64,000 nt of DNA from Klebsiella michiganensis. GTDB taxonomy: Bacteria > Pseudomonadota > Gammaproteobacteria > Enterobacterales > Enterobacteriaceae. A model generated the notes under the pieces. The model had not been told where the DNA came from. It saw only the letters and a program-made list of their open reading frames with translations, and searched no databases. This document shows, in pieces, positions 25,445 to 33,484 of the stretch; positions within the stretch are counted from its first letter, which is position 1, and each line of letters opens with the position of its first letter. A program made the position numbers and the translations under genes. The stretch spans positions 868,001 to 932,000 of the forward strand of contig CP011077.1 in NCBI GenBank assembly GCA_000963575.1, in the 5' to 3' direction.

Positions 25445-25648
25445 TTACTTTCCTAGAGCGAGAGTATAAGGTTCACTATGGAATTGAAGCTCTACGGTAT
25501 TGATGTAAATGTTGTTTGCGGATATACATAAATTATTTTCTATTAACGCATAAAATTTGCCATCTTTATTTAAAATAAACTCATCATGTTTTGATATAGC
25601 CATTTGTAAGTGTTCATTGGCAGCTTTTAAAGCAACTTCTGTTTTCAA
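25445..25648 (-). CDS. Small hypothetical ORF (67 residues), doubtful
   Basis: The frame begins with TTG and lacks a clear ribosome site. The product reads MKTEVALKAANEHLQMAIS and ends LALGK, without signal peptide or recognised motif. It lies in an AT-rich 650-bp stretch between the HNH gene and the second IS remnant. It could be a remnant of a longer island gene. Confidence 0.25.
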   Translation of the reverse strand: MKTEVALKAANEHLQMAISKHDEFILNKDGKFYALIENNLCISANNIYINTVELQFHSEPYTLALGK

Positions 25649-25908
25649 TATCTTGTAACTGATGTCTTTGTTTTCTTATTTTAATTTTTCACCCTCTAAA
25701 TACAAATAATTCAATCTATTTCTTTTGTCTATTTTTAAATTAATAATTCAACTTATTTGTTTATTTTAATAAAGTCTCAGATGGTTTCCATTCATTTGAC
25801 CATTCATATAATGAAGTTTGATTTTTTTAAATCATTTATAATTTTAGAATAGATATAGTCAAAAAATGTCCAAAGATCACCTGACCCTGACGTGTAGGTA
25901 CATCTGTC

Positions 25909-26376
25909 TTAGTTCCACGCACTTTTTGAGATTTCTGGGTTTTCAGCCATCAGCCGGTATTCTTCCGGCGTCAGATTATTCAGGGATTCATGAGGTCGCT
26001 CGCTGTTGTATTCATTCCGCCAGCACTCCGTGATTTCCCGTGATTCATTAAGTGTCCTACTCAGCGATAATGTCCTGCAGGCCTGACTGATGCTCATGGA
26101 AAATTGTGCCGTCAGATAGCTGACGAGCTCCCACTTTATCGCTGGTTTTAAAGCTTTTTTTTCGATAATGTCTTTTAGTGCGCGATTTTACAGGCTCAGG
26201 TCGGCAAACATCTTTTTGATATCAGAGGCTTCCATACCGCCGTGCTTTGCTTTCCAGTTGTAATACGAGGCCTCCGATATTCCTGCTTCGCGGCAGGCAT
26301 CTTTGACGGTGCGTCCAGCTTCGACAGACTTCAGAACGGTGATCATCTGGTACCCGGTGAATCGGGCTTTGTGCAT
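25909..26376 (-). pseudogene. IS3-family transposase remnant, copy 2 (internally deleted)
   Basis: OrfA is intact at its start (MHKARFTGYQMITVLKSVEA, HTH of the IS3 type) but stops after MFADLSL. OrfB resumes as NRALKDIIEKK, reaches QACRTLSLSRT and then jumps to ESREITECWRNEYNSERP near the C-terminus, so roughly 200 codons including most of the DDE core are missing. It belongs to the same family as copy 1 and is in the opposite orientation. Confidence 0.85.
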
Positions 26377-26594
26377 GACGCTCTCCTCAGGGGACATGAA
26401 CAGTATGTCGGAAGACCTCTAAAAGTGAATGGTGCGTTTTGCAGGGATGCTTACAACATCAGCAGCAGCGTCTATAATCCGGGCTGAGATTTGTTCTGCG
26501 AATGCCGTGGCTAATCGTCTATTGAGATAGCATAAAACCTTGCGACATCCGGGTTCCGGGTTGCCGTGAGCGACCTACATTCACAAAGGTTAAT

Positions 26595-27071
26595 ATGAAA
26601 CAAATTACGTTCAGCGATCTAGAAAAACAAAGCGAGCAAGCCGCAAACTCCCCTCGCTTACGTGCCAATCGTAATCTCCATCCTGAATTGAGCGATCCTG
26701 TTCAGCGCCTGGCTATTGCTATGGAACCGGGCACCTATGTTCGCCCGCACCGCCACCCGCACACCTTTGAGCTGCTGACATCCCTCAGTGGGCGCTTTTT
26801 GGTATTGAATTTTGATGACAACGGCAACGTGACCCACCGCGTTGTGTTAGGTGAAGACTGCAAGGTGCTGGAAACGGATGCCGGGACCTGGCATGCGGTG
26901 TTGTCGCTGGATAAAGGTGGGGTTATTTTTGAGGTAAAACATGGGGCGTACCAGCCTGTAGCTGAGCAAGATATGGCCCCATGGGCACCCGCTGAAAATG
27001 AGCCGGGAGCGGCTGAGTTGATGAGATGGTATGCCGTGGCTCAAGTGGGAGATGGCGGTTTTTCCCTGTAA
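26595..27071 (+). CDS. WbuC-family cupin metalloprotein
   Basis: A 158-residue single-domain cupin. The metal-binding first motif is visible as RPHRHPHTFELL (His-rich) and the second around DAGTWHAVLSL. WbuC-type proteins occur in O-antigen clusters and elsewhere; the function is not established. GC content returns to the core level here, so the right boundary of the thrW island lies between about 26.4 and 26.6 kb. AAAGGTTAAT precedes the ATG. Confidence 0.8.
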   Translation: MKQITFSDLEKQSEQAANSPRLRANRNLHPELSDPVQRLAIAMEPGTYVRPHRHPHTFELLTSLSGRFLVLNFDDNGNVTHRVVLGEDCKVLETDAGTWHAVLSLDKGGVIFEVKHGAYQPVAEQDMAPWAPAENEPGAAELMRWYAVAQVGDGGFSL

Positions 27072-27118
27072 TATTACCGCGCCCTGTCATACTCTTTCCT
27101 GGCCTGGCGAAATAAACG

Positions 27119-27140
27119 TAAAGCCGTATAAACGGCTTTA
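27119..27140 (+). terminator. Terminator downstream of the cupin gene
   Basis: Nine-bp stem TAAAGCCGT / ACGGCTTTA with an ATAA loop, 48 bp after the stop. A T-run is weak. Confidence 0.5.
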
Positions 27141-27304
27141 GCCCGTTCTTATCTCGTGTTTTGAACTTTACCCTGATTATGTCCGGATCATCTTCGGGGT
27201 CAGGATCAGCAATCTTTCGATCGCCAGAAATTAATCCGCTCACACAGCCTATAAGACAACCAGAGGCATAGCGTTGAATTCAGCTGCTATGCCTCCGTGT
27301 CACA

Positions 27305-27610
27305 TTAAATCTTCGGGCCTTCCAGGTGGCATTGGTATGCGGTGCCGCCGTGCTCGGCCACAAACCAGTCAACTGCGCCGCCCGTCAGGCGGTTGATTTC
27401 CACATTGGAAACCAGGCCCCAGGTTTTTTGGTCGCGTGAACCTTCGATTTTATAGGCGATCTCTTTGTCATTGACGACCGGCCGCACCACCCGGAACCAG
27501 GTGTCGTCGCGGCCCTGCGGTTCACCGCCGATGTTCACGATCACCGCTTCAGTCATCCACTGGATTGTCTGGCCGTTACCCACGCAGGTGCTGTCTTTAT
27601 CTGCCTGCAT
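27305..27610 (-). pseudogene. Hypothetical Cys-containing protein, 5' end apparently lost
   Basis: From the first ATG it reads 101 residues (MQADKDSTCVGNGQTIQW to QCHLEGPKI). The open frame continues upstream to about 27722 as ..LIVCEPQDKSSTTSSEIWP.. without any start codon. A good ATG (MKRKYLDF) lies there in another frame. This suggests a single-base frameshift or deletion near 27720 in a gene that once encoded an exported protein. No family is recognised. Confidence 0.45.
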
Positions 27611-27885
27611 ATTGAAACACAGCTGGTGGTTATCCAGATAAGGCGCGGGCCAAATCTCCGAGGACGTCGTTGAACTCTTATCTTGTGGCTCGCAGACAAT
27701 GAGCGAAGTCGAGGTATTTGCGTTTCATTACCAACAACCCATATTCGTAGTAAAAGAGGGAACTGACATCAATGCCGTTAATTTAGTGAGAGATGTAGTC
27801 TTAAGCAACAAGATTATATTGCTATCAAATAACAACCCAGGTGCTCTATAATCCCCGGCACTAAAAATACCTCTGGGAATTTATA

Positions 27886-28413
27886 ATGAAGTCTATTCTT
27901 GCTGGCAGCGCCATCGTTGGGGCTGCGCTTATCGTTTCATCCTTAATTAGTTCCGGCCCGGTTTTATTTAAGAGTGAAAATATTATTTCCGTCACCGGCG
28001 GGGCAGTGAAGCTGGGTAACATCTACGATGAACACAAAGTTGTCTCTGTGAAAATGATTTTTGACGACAACGTCGCGAATCAGGAATTTTTGGAGCAGGC
28101 TAATGCGGATGATTATAAAGTCGCCTTTAAAGGCAAGCTCACCGAGCTGGCGGATTTAATCAATAAAGGCCGCAAAGAAGACGAGAAAACGACGGCAGAA
28201 AGCCTGACGCTGACTAAACCTGCAAAATTAGAAATCACCACCGCAGTAAGGTACCGCAGCGAATACCAGCCGGTATTCACCCTGGGGCTGGGCACGAAAA
28301 CGGTTGATTTACCGGTTGGCACTCATCTGTACGCAAAATCTATTGAATCTGTGGATGCTTTCCTGAAGGAGCAGAAACCGCAGTTTGACTCAGCGCTGTA
28401 CCTCAAAAAGTAG
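27886..28413 (+). CDS. Hypothetical membrane-anchored or exported protein
   Basis: 175 residues, family not recognised. The N-terminus (ILAGSAIVGAALIVSSLISS) is a signal peptide or single membrane anchor. The rest is a soluble domain with alternating strands (KLGNIYDEHKVVSVKMIF, VRYRSEYQPVFTLGLG). GGGAA precedes the ATG by normal distance. It is convergent with the lipoprotein gene and separated from it by a terminator. Confidence 0.6.
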   Translation: MKSILAGSAIVGAALIVSSLISSGPVLFKSENIISVTGGAVKLGNIYDEHKVVSVKMIFDDNVANQEFLEQANADDYKVAFKGKLTELADLINKGRKEDEKTTAESLTLTKPAKLEITTAVRYRSEYQPVFTLGLGTKTVDLPVGTHLYAKSIESVDAFLKEQKPQFDSALYLKK

Positions 28414-28427
28414 TCCTTCCGTATGAA

Positions 28428-28450
28428 AAAGCCCGCTAAAAACGGGCTTT
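28428..28450. terminator. Bidirectional terminator
   Basis: AAAGCCCG / CGGGCTTT stem with a 7-base loop, flanked by A and T runs between convergent genes. Confidence 0.85.
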
Positions 28451-28466
28451 AATCCAGCTTTTCGCT

Positions 28467-28976
28467 CTAGCTTCTAAACCCATTGCTCTTGCAAATCTGC
28501 GTGCTGGTTCTCAGGGTAAAGGCCAGCTTATCGGCGTAGTGGCTGTAGTAGTTGTGCTCTTCCTCCAGGCCCTTATCCTGTGCCAGCTGAACGGTTTTTA
28601 GCGAACAGGTGCGATAAATCAGGTCTTTTTGCATTGTCGTTTGTGTTTCCAGCTGTTTGGCTGGCGGCATGGCGGCCCATTTTTCCGACAGGGAATAATC
28701 ATAAACCACCTTATTCCCTTTGGCCCGGATCGCCTCGACGGTAATCACCTCATCCACTCTGAGGCGATCCTGGCCGCGCATCCGTTTTTTATCTTCGGCA
28801 GCGGCATATGCGGCCAACGCGTTGACGTCCATCCCCTGAATTTTCTGTTTATAGGCTTGGACATAGGCGTCTGGCTGAGCGTAATGCGTGGCGTAAAGCT
28901 GCCTTATCTGGGAATCACTGGCGCTGCATCCGGTGATGATCACCGGCAGCAGAGCGATTAATTTTCTCTTTATCAT
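28467..28976 (-). CDS. Hypothetical lipoprotein
   Basis: 169 residues from MIKRKLIALLPVI; an ATG four codons upstream (28988) is also possible. The lipobox is VIITGC, with lipidation at the Cys and Ser at +2, predicting outer-membrane sorting. The mature part is mostly helical and polar with two further Cys (YRTCSL, TQICKS). No family is recognised. Confidence 0.65.
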   Translation of the reverse strand: MIKRKLIALLPVIITGCSASDSQIRQLYATHYAQPDAYVQAYKQKIQGMDVNALAAYAAAEDKKRMRGQDRLRVDEVITVEAIRAKGNKVVYDYSLSEKWAAMPPAKQLETQTTMQKDLIYRTCSLKTVQLAQDKGLEEEHNYYSHYADKLAFTLRTSTQICKSNGFRS

Positions 28977-28988
28977 TGTTTTATCCAT

Positions 28989-29309
28989 CGTTACGAAGAG
29001 ATTGTCAGCCAGTCAGCTTAGACCATTTTTCATCAGTGAATGCCGTTATTCACCGCAAAGTCCTCATCAACGTCACTGGTGAGGCCTATCCGGCGGTGGC
29101 CGGAATTAACCTGTACCAGCCTGCGGCAATGAATGAAGACAGCAGGCTGCTTAGTTATTCATTATATATGCATATACCGGATGGTTTGTTAATCACCGGC
29201 CTGCCAATAAATAAAAGACCTGTGACAGAATATTTTATTTCTGTCCGTCAAATAAATGCGAAGTCTGGAGGCGTTTTAATAGGCTGAATAACATCATTAT
29301 ATACGGGGG
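28989..29309. other. Intergenic stretch without recognisable gene
   Basis: About 320 bp between the lipoprotein gene and the 3' end of the EAL gene. A 103-codon plus-strand frame has no ribosome site, no motif and unlikely composition. The left part probably holds the lipoprotein promoter. Confidence 0.5.
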
Positions 29310-30815
29310 TTATTGAAGTCCGCGAAAAACTAATGCATCTAACTCCTCGCGTAGCACCGGCTTTGAAATATAATATCCCTGAAATAAATTGACGCCCATT
29401 TGCTTTAGCATGATGAATTTTTGCAGACTATCAACACCTTCGGCGATGCACTGGCTGCCTGTCACGCTGGCATAATAGATTAAACCATCGATCAGATTTT
29501 TATCATCCCGGCAATTCATAAAAGTTTCTACAATGTAGCGATCAAGTTTATAGCTATTAAATTTGATCTGCCTGATTGGAAACGCGACGCTATTTTTAGC
29601 GAAGCAGTCATCCAGCGCAAGTTTCACGCCCAGCCCGGGAAGCTGATTTAATATGTTAACCGTTTTAGACTCATAGCTTAAATCCACATTTTCGTTGATA
29701 TCCAGCACCAGGCAGCGTATCCAGGCCTGATCAAGCAGCTGAGCCCTGGCAGTTTCAACAATTTTAAACAGGGCAGAACTCTCCGTCAGGGCGCGTGGAA
29801 TATTGACCGAAAATTCCAGTTTGCCTGCATAGTTATTGATGTTCACTACGGCTTCTCTGATGATGTAGGCCGTGAGCATGATCCACGTTTCTCGCGTCCT
29901 GATCTCATGAAAAAAGTCCTTAGGTAACAATACTTTGCCATTGGTGTACCAGCGGCAAAATATTTCAAAACCGACAATCTGCATCTCACTGTCTACGATG
30001 GGCTGAAAGACGGGGAAGATCAGACCATGCTGCAGAGCATGGGTGATTTTTCTCTCCTCGCTGCTTAGCATTCTGGTCGTTAAGCCTCTGGGCCTCGACT
30101 GGCGCTGTGCTTTACGATGCCGCCCCGGCAACAGTCTGGCCATCATCGGGTGAATGGCCGCCAGTTTCTTTAACCCGCTTGAGCGCAGATTATAGAGCGT
30201 CTTAGTACTGAAGCTTTTTATTGTTGAAGCATCCTCCTTGTCCGGAGCGCTGAAAAGCTCAAGCAGCGTATTCACTTCATGAATGGTGAGGCCTTCGTGG
30301 CGTAATCCCCCGTTTCTTTCCTCTTGTCTGGCAACCGAGACGAGGGTGGGAATACTTTTAATATCCTGATGAAGCGTGCTTCTGAGCTTGATCACGCTTG
30401 TATAAATGCTGACTACCCTGATAGTGCTGAGATTCGTGTTTCGTGGCATAACGTTTTTAAAATAACTAAACAGCCACGAAGACGGCAGCCCACTAATGAT
30501 CAGGATATTTATCTTGTGATGATGCACCTGTAATAGCAACATCAGGCTCTTCAGCGTCATCAGCATGTGGAAGGGATCTTCAGGAATAAAGACAATCAAA
30601 TAGTTAAAATCATCTTTGTCGTTTTTTTTAGAAAGCAATTGGCTGTTTTTTTCCGGGCTGATCAGTTTTGCGTTCATTCCATTTTCATGAAGCAATGCAG
30701 AAAGACCTGTTGCAGAAAAATGACAGGCAGAAAGTATGTGATAAACAAACTCAACGTGGGAATGTTGAGATGGCACAGGCAATAACGGTGAGGTTATATT
30801 CATATCAATATCCAT
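29310..30815 (-). CDS. HTH + EAL-domain regulator, divergent from the fimbrial operon
   Basis: 501 residues. Residues 1 to about 150 look receiver-like. A LuxR-like HTH follows (about 175-220, GLTIHEVNTLLELF..TKTLYNLRSSGLKKL), then an EAL domain (about 255-495). The EAL motif is EIF near residue 283. Other catalytic positions are SVNIPR (Asn), LALDDCF (Asp-Asp), YKLDR (Lys), AEGVD (Glu) and FQGYYIS (Gln). The second Glu is changed to Asp (LVLDINE) and loop 6 (normally DFGTG) is degenerate, so diesterase activity is uncertain. It is a paralogue of the gene at 38122 at the other end of the operon and probably controls the fimbriae. Confidence 0.75.
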   Translation of the reverse strand: MDIDMNITSPLLPVPSQHSHVEFVYHILSACHFSATGLSALLHENGMNAKLISPEKNSQLLSKKNDKDDFNYLIVFIPEDPFHMLMTLKSLMLLLQVHHHKINILIISGLPSSWLFSYFKNVMPRNTNLSTIRVVSIYTSVIKLRSTLHQDIKSIPTLVSVARQEERNGGLRHEGLTIHEVNTLLELFSAPDKEDASTIKSFSTKTLYNLRSSGLKKLAAIHPMMARLLPGRHRKAQRQSRPRGLTTRMLSSEERKITHALQHGLIFPVFQPIVDSEMQIVGFEIFCRWYTNGKVLLPKDFFHEIRTRETWIMLTAYIIREAVVNINNYAGKLEFSVNIPRALTESSALFKIVETARAQLLDQAWIRCLVLDINENVDLSYESKTVNILNQLPGLGVKLALDDCFAKNSVAFPIRQIKFNSYKLDRYIVETFMNCRDDKNLIDGLIYYASVTGSQCIAEGVDSLQKFIMLKQMGVNLFQGYYISKPVLREELDALVFRGLQ

Positions 30816-31020
30816 TAGTCATTATTTTCTATACCCGGTGCAATAGGTTTTATTGCCTGGTATATCCTCGCCAGAGGTATTTTTGATATGTGAAAGCCCG
30901 GCCGGCGCAGCATGAAAATTGTCTGCGTCAGGTGTTACAGTTTTAATGTGCAAACTAAGATTTGCTGTGTGATGCCTGATTAACTTTGCATATTAAGTTC
31001 CTTTTAATAAACGCCACTGG

Positions 31021-31237
31021 AGGGAAGTTACCTGTAATATTAATGATAAATTCAATACAATTAGTGTTTTATAATTATTTTAAGCGAAAACATCCCTGCT
31101 GTTTTTGGGTTTAGCCTGTTCTTTGAATTTAAGGGAACGTTCCTGTATTGCCTCTAGTTTCTTTACAGCGTCTGGAATGTCAATAGAAATTAATTTCAAA
31201 ATCGTGATTGAGAATAACCTCAGGGAAAATTCCTAAT
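31021..31237. promoter_or_regulatory. Three near-palindromic AGGGAA...CCT sites upstream of fimA
   Basis: AGGGAAGTTACCTGTA (31021), AGGGAACGTTCCTGTA (31132) and AGGGAAAATTCCTAAT (31222) share the form AGGGAA-N2/3-TNCCT. They lie in the 680-bp AT-rich divergent region between the EAL gene and fimA, spaced about 110 and 90 bp. They may be operators of one of the two HTH-EAL proteins. No fimS-type invertible element and no recombinase gene were seen here. Confidence 0.4.
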
Positions 31238-31497
31238 AGGATGAAATATAAAAAACATTTAAAATCAATGCAATGTGATGATATTGATGTTTTGTTAAAT
31301 ATAATTTCAAAAACGATTTAAGATACTTTATTAATATTTCATCCCGGCTCCCCACCAATATTGAGAGGGTAGCTCTCTTAGGGGCGAGCTTATGTGAATA
31401 GGCGATCGTTTCGTGAAGCTGAAACATAGGTCTTATGGAAGGCATAGCGACTGCCGGTTCTGATTCGTTTTAATGAAATTGTTTAAAGGAATAAATT

Positions 31498-32037
31498 ATG
31501 AAAATCAAAAATCTGGCTCTCGTTGTACTGTCAGCCCTCTCTCTGAGCTCGGGAGCGGCATATGCCGTTACGGTTAACGGCGGCACCGTTCATTTCAAAG
31601 GTGAAATTGTTAACGCGGCCTGCGCCGTTGATGCAGGGTCGGTAGATCAGACCGTTCAACTGGGCCAGGTACGTTCTGCCCGACTGGCTGCGGAAGGCAA
31701 CACCAGCTCTGCGGTAGGTTTCAACATTAAGCTGAATGATTGCGATACCACCGTTTCCACCAAAGCTTCTGTTGCGTTCTCTGGCGTTGCCGTGACCGGC
31801 AAACCCGATACGCTTGCTATTCAAGGGGCTGCGGCGGGTGGCGCAACTAATGTGGGGATTCAGATCCTCGACAACACCAGCACCCCGCTGGCACTGGATG
31901 GGGCAACTTTCAGCGCCAAAACCACGCTGAATGATGGCACCAATATTATTCCTCTGCAGGCCCGCTACATCGCGCTGGGTGCGGCGACTGCCGGTACCGC
32001 TAACGCGGACGCGACCTTTAAAGTTCAGTACGAGTAA
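31498..32037 (+). CDS. fimA: FimA-like major type 1 fimbrial subunit
   Basis: 179-residue pilin with signal peptide ending AAYA and mature start VTVNGGTVHFKGEIVNAACAV. The two structural Cys (NAACAV, LNDCDT) and the penultimate-Tyr end FKVQYE are typical of chaperone-usher pilins. AAAGGA precedes the ATG. It is the first gene of an eight-gene operon with the Klebsiella fim order. Confidence 0.9.
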   Translation: MKIKNLALVVLSALSLSSGAAYAVTVNGGTVHFKGEIVNAACAVDAGSVDQTVQLGQVRSARLAAEGNTSSAVGFNIKLNDCDTTVSTKASVAFSGVAVTGKPDTLAIQGAAAGGATNVGIQILDNTSTPLALDGATFSAKTTLNDGTNIIPLQARYIALGAATAGTANADATFKVQYE

Positions 32038-32109
32038 TCAGTCAGTCATACAGGGAAATCACTCGGGGCCAGGGACGGCCCGTCATCTACTACGGATTTG
32101 AAGGTGATA

Positions 32110-32652
32110 ATGATGAGAGGAATCAAGCTGGTTCTATTGAGCGTTCTTCTGCCATCTCTGGCGCTGGCTGGTAATCGAACGCATGTGATGCTGCCGGGAG
32201 GCAATATGCGCTTCCAGGGCACGATCATTGCCGAATCCTGCCGCGTAGAGGCGGGTGACCGTCAAATGACGGTTGAAATGGGCAGGGTCAGCAGCAATCG
32301 CTTCCATGCTCCAGGCGAAGACAGCGACCCGGTGCCTTTCGCACTCCACCTTCAGGACTGTAATACCAACGTTAGCCGGCACGTTGGCGTGGCGTTTATG
32401 GGCGTTGCAGACGGTAAAAATCCGGCGGTACTTTCGGTGGGCGAGGGGCCAGGCATGGCCGAAGGCGTGGGCGTTGCTCTCTTTGATGCCGAAGAACGGC
32501 AAATCCCGCTGAATGCCCCGGCAAAGACCTGGACCCGGATATACCCTGGGCCAACCACTCTCCATTTTATCGCCAAATATCGCGCCACCGGGCATCAGGT
32601 CACCGGGGGGCTGGCGAATGCCCAAGCCTGGTTTGCTTTGACCTATTTATAG
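32110..32652 (+). CDS. fimI: FimI-like minor pilin
   Basis: 180 residues from ATG 32110 (MMRGIKLVLLSVLLPSLALA signal peptide); ATG 32113 is equally possible and the TTG at 32098 is unlikely. The mature part has the pilin Cys pair (AESCRVEAG, LQDCNTN) and ends ALTYL. The position between fimA and fimC matches FimI, which in type 1 systems may help terminate or anchor the rod. Confidence 0.8.
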   Translation: MMRGIKLVLLSVLLPSLALAGNRTHVMLPGGNMRFQGTIIAESCRVEAGDRQMTVEMGRVSSNRFHAPGEDSDPVPFALHLQDCNTNVSRHVGVAFMGVADGKNPAVLSVGEGPGMAEGVGVALFDAEERQIPLNAPAKTWTRIYPGPTTLHFIAKYRATGHQVTGGLANAQAWFALTYL

Positions 32653-32707
32653 CCGAAACCCAGGCGTAGTGGACACAAACAACAACGACAAGGACAAAGG
32701 TGCGAGC

Positions 32708-33412
32708 GTGACAAAAAGCTTACTAAGAGGTCGCGGTTTTCTGGCGGCGATGATGATAGCTGCGGCAATGGGCTTTATGGCTCGCGCGGAGGCTGGAGTG
32801 GCGCTAGGCGCGACTCGCGTTATTTATCCTGAAGGGCAAAAACAGGTTCAACTGGCTGTGACCAGCAACGATGAAAAAAGTACTTACCTTATTCAGTCGT
32901 GGGTAGAAAACGCCAATGGTGACAAAGACAGCCGTTTCGTGATTACTCCGCCGCTGTTCGCCATCAAAGGGAAGAAGGAAACCACCTTACGCATTTTAGA
33001 TGCGACCAATAACCAACTGCCGAAGGATCGGGAGAGCCTGTTCTGGCTGAACGTAAAGGCCATCCCTTCCATGGAAAAATCAAAGCTGAATGAGAACACG
33101 CTCCAGCTGGCGATCATCAGCCGAATCAAACTTTACTACCGCCCGGATAACCTGGCGCTTGCCCCGGAGAAAGCGGCAGAAAAACTGACCTTTAGCCGCG
33201 GCAATGGCCAACTGATCCTGAACAACCCCACGCCGTATTATCTGACGGTGACGGATATTAATGCCGGCAGCCGGGGTCTGGACAATGCGCTTGTCCCGCC
33301 GATGGGAACAACCTCCGTGAAGCTACCGGCCGATGCCGGGACCAACATTACTTACCAGACAATCAACGACTACGGTGCGCTGACGCCACGGATGCAGGGC
33401 GTTATGCAGTAA
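32708..33412 (+). CDS. fimC: FimC-like periplasmic fimbrial chaperone
   Basis: 234 residues from GTG 32708, chosen because AAAGG lies seven bases upstream; a GTG at 32669 is in frame without such a site. The signal peptide ends EAG or ARA. The chaperone active pair is present: Arg in VALGATRVIYP and Lys in SRIKLYYRP. It donates a beta strand to each pilin and delivers it to the usher. Confidence 0.92.
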   Translation: MTKSLLRGRGFLAAMMIAAAMGFMARAEAGVALGATRVIYPEGQKQVQLAVTSNDEKSTYLIQSWVENANGDKDSRFVITPPLFAIKGKKETTLRILDATNNQLPKDRESLFWLNVKAIPSMEKSKLNENTLQLAIISRIKLYYRPDNLALAPEKAAEKLTFSRGNGQLILNNPTPYYLTVTDINAGSRGLDNALVPPMGTTSVKLPADAGTNITYQTINDYGALTPRMQGVMQ

Positions 33413-33484
33413 TTCAGGACGGGCCGTCCTGCGTTAAATAACAACCAAGAACTGACTGCCGGGCGAATGCGGACCGGAGGGACA

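Noticed and set aside
26923..27243. Minus-strand frame with lipobox-like LIGC and MSGLISGDRKIADPD
   Set aside because: No start codon before the lipobox, overlaps the 3' end of the cupin gene by 150 bases and contains its terminator; at most a remnant.
28976..29287. 103-codon plus-strand frame in the gap before the EAL gene
   Set aside because: No ribosome site, no motif, and it begins within the promoter region of the divergent lipoprotein gene.
30816..31497. Possible fimS-type phase switch upstream of fimA
   Set aside because: No long perfect inverted repeats of the fimS type and no recombinase gene nearby were found.
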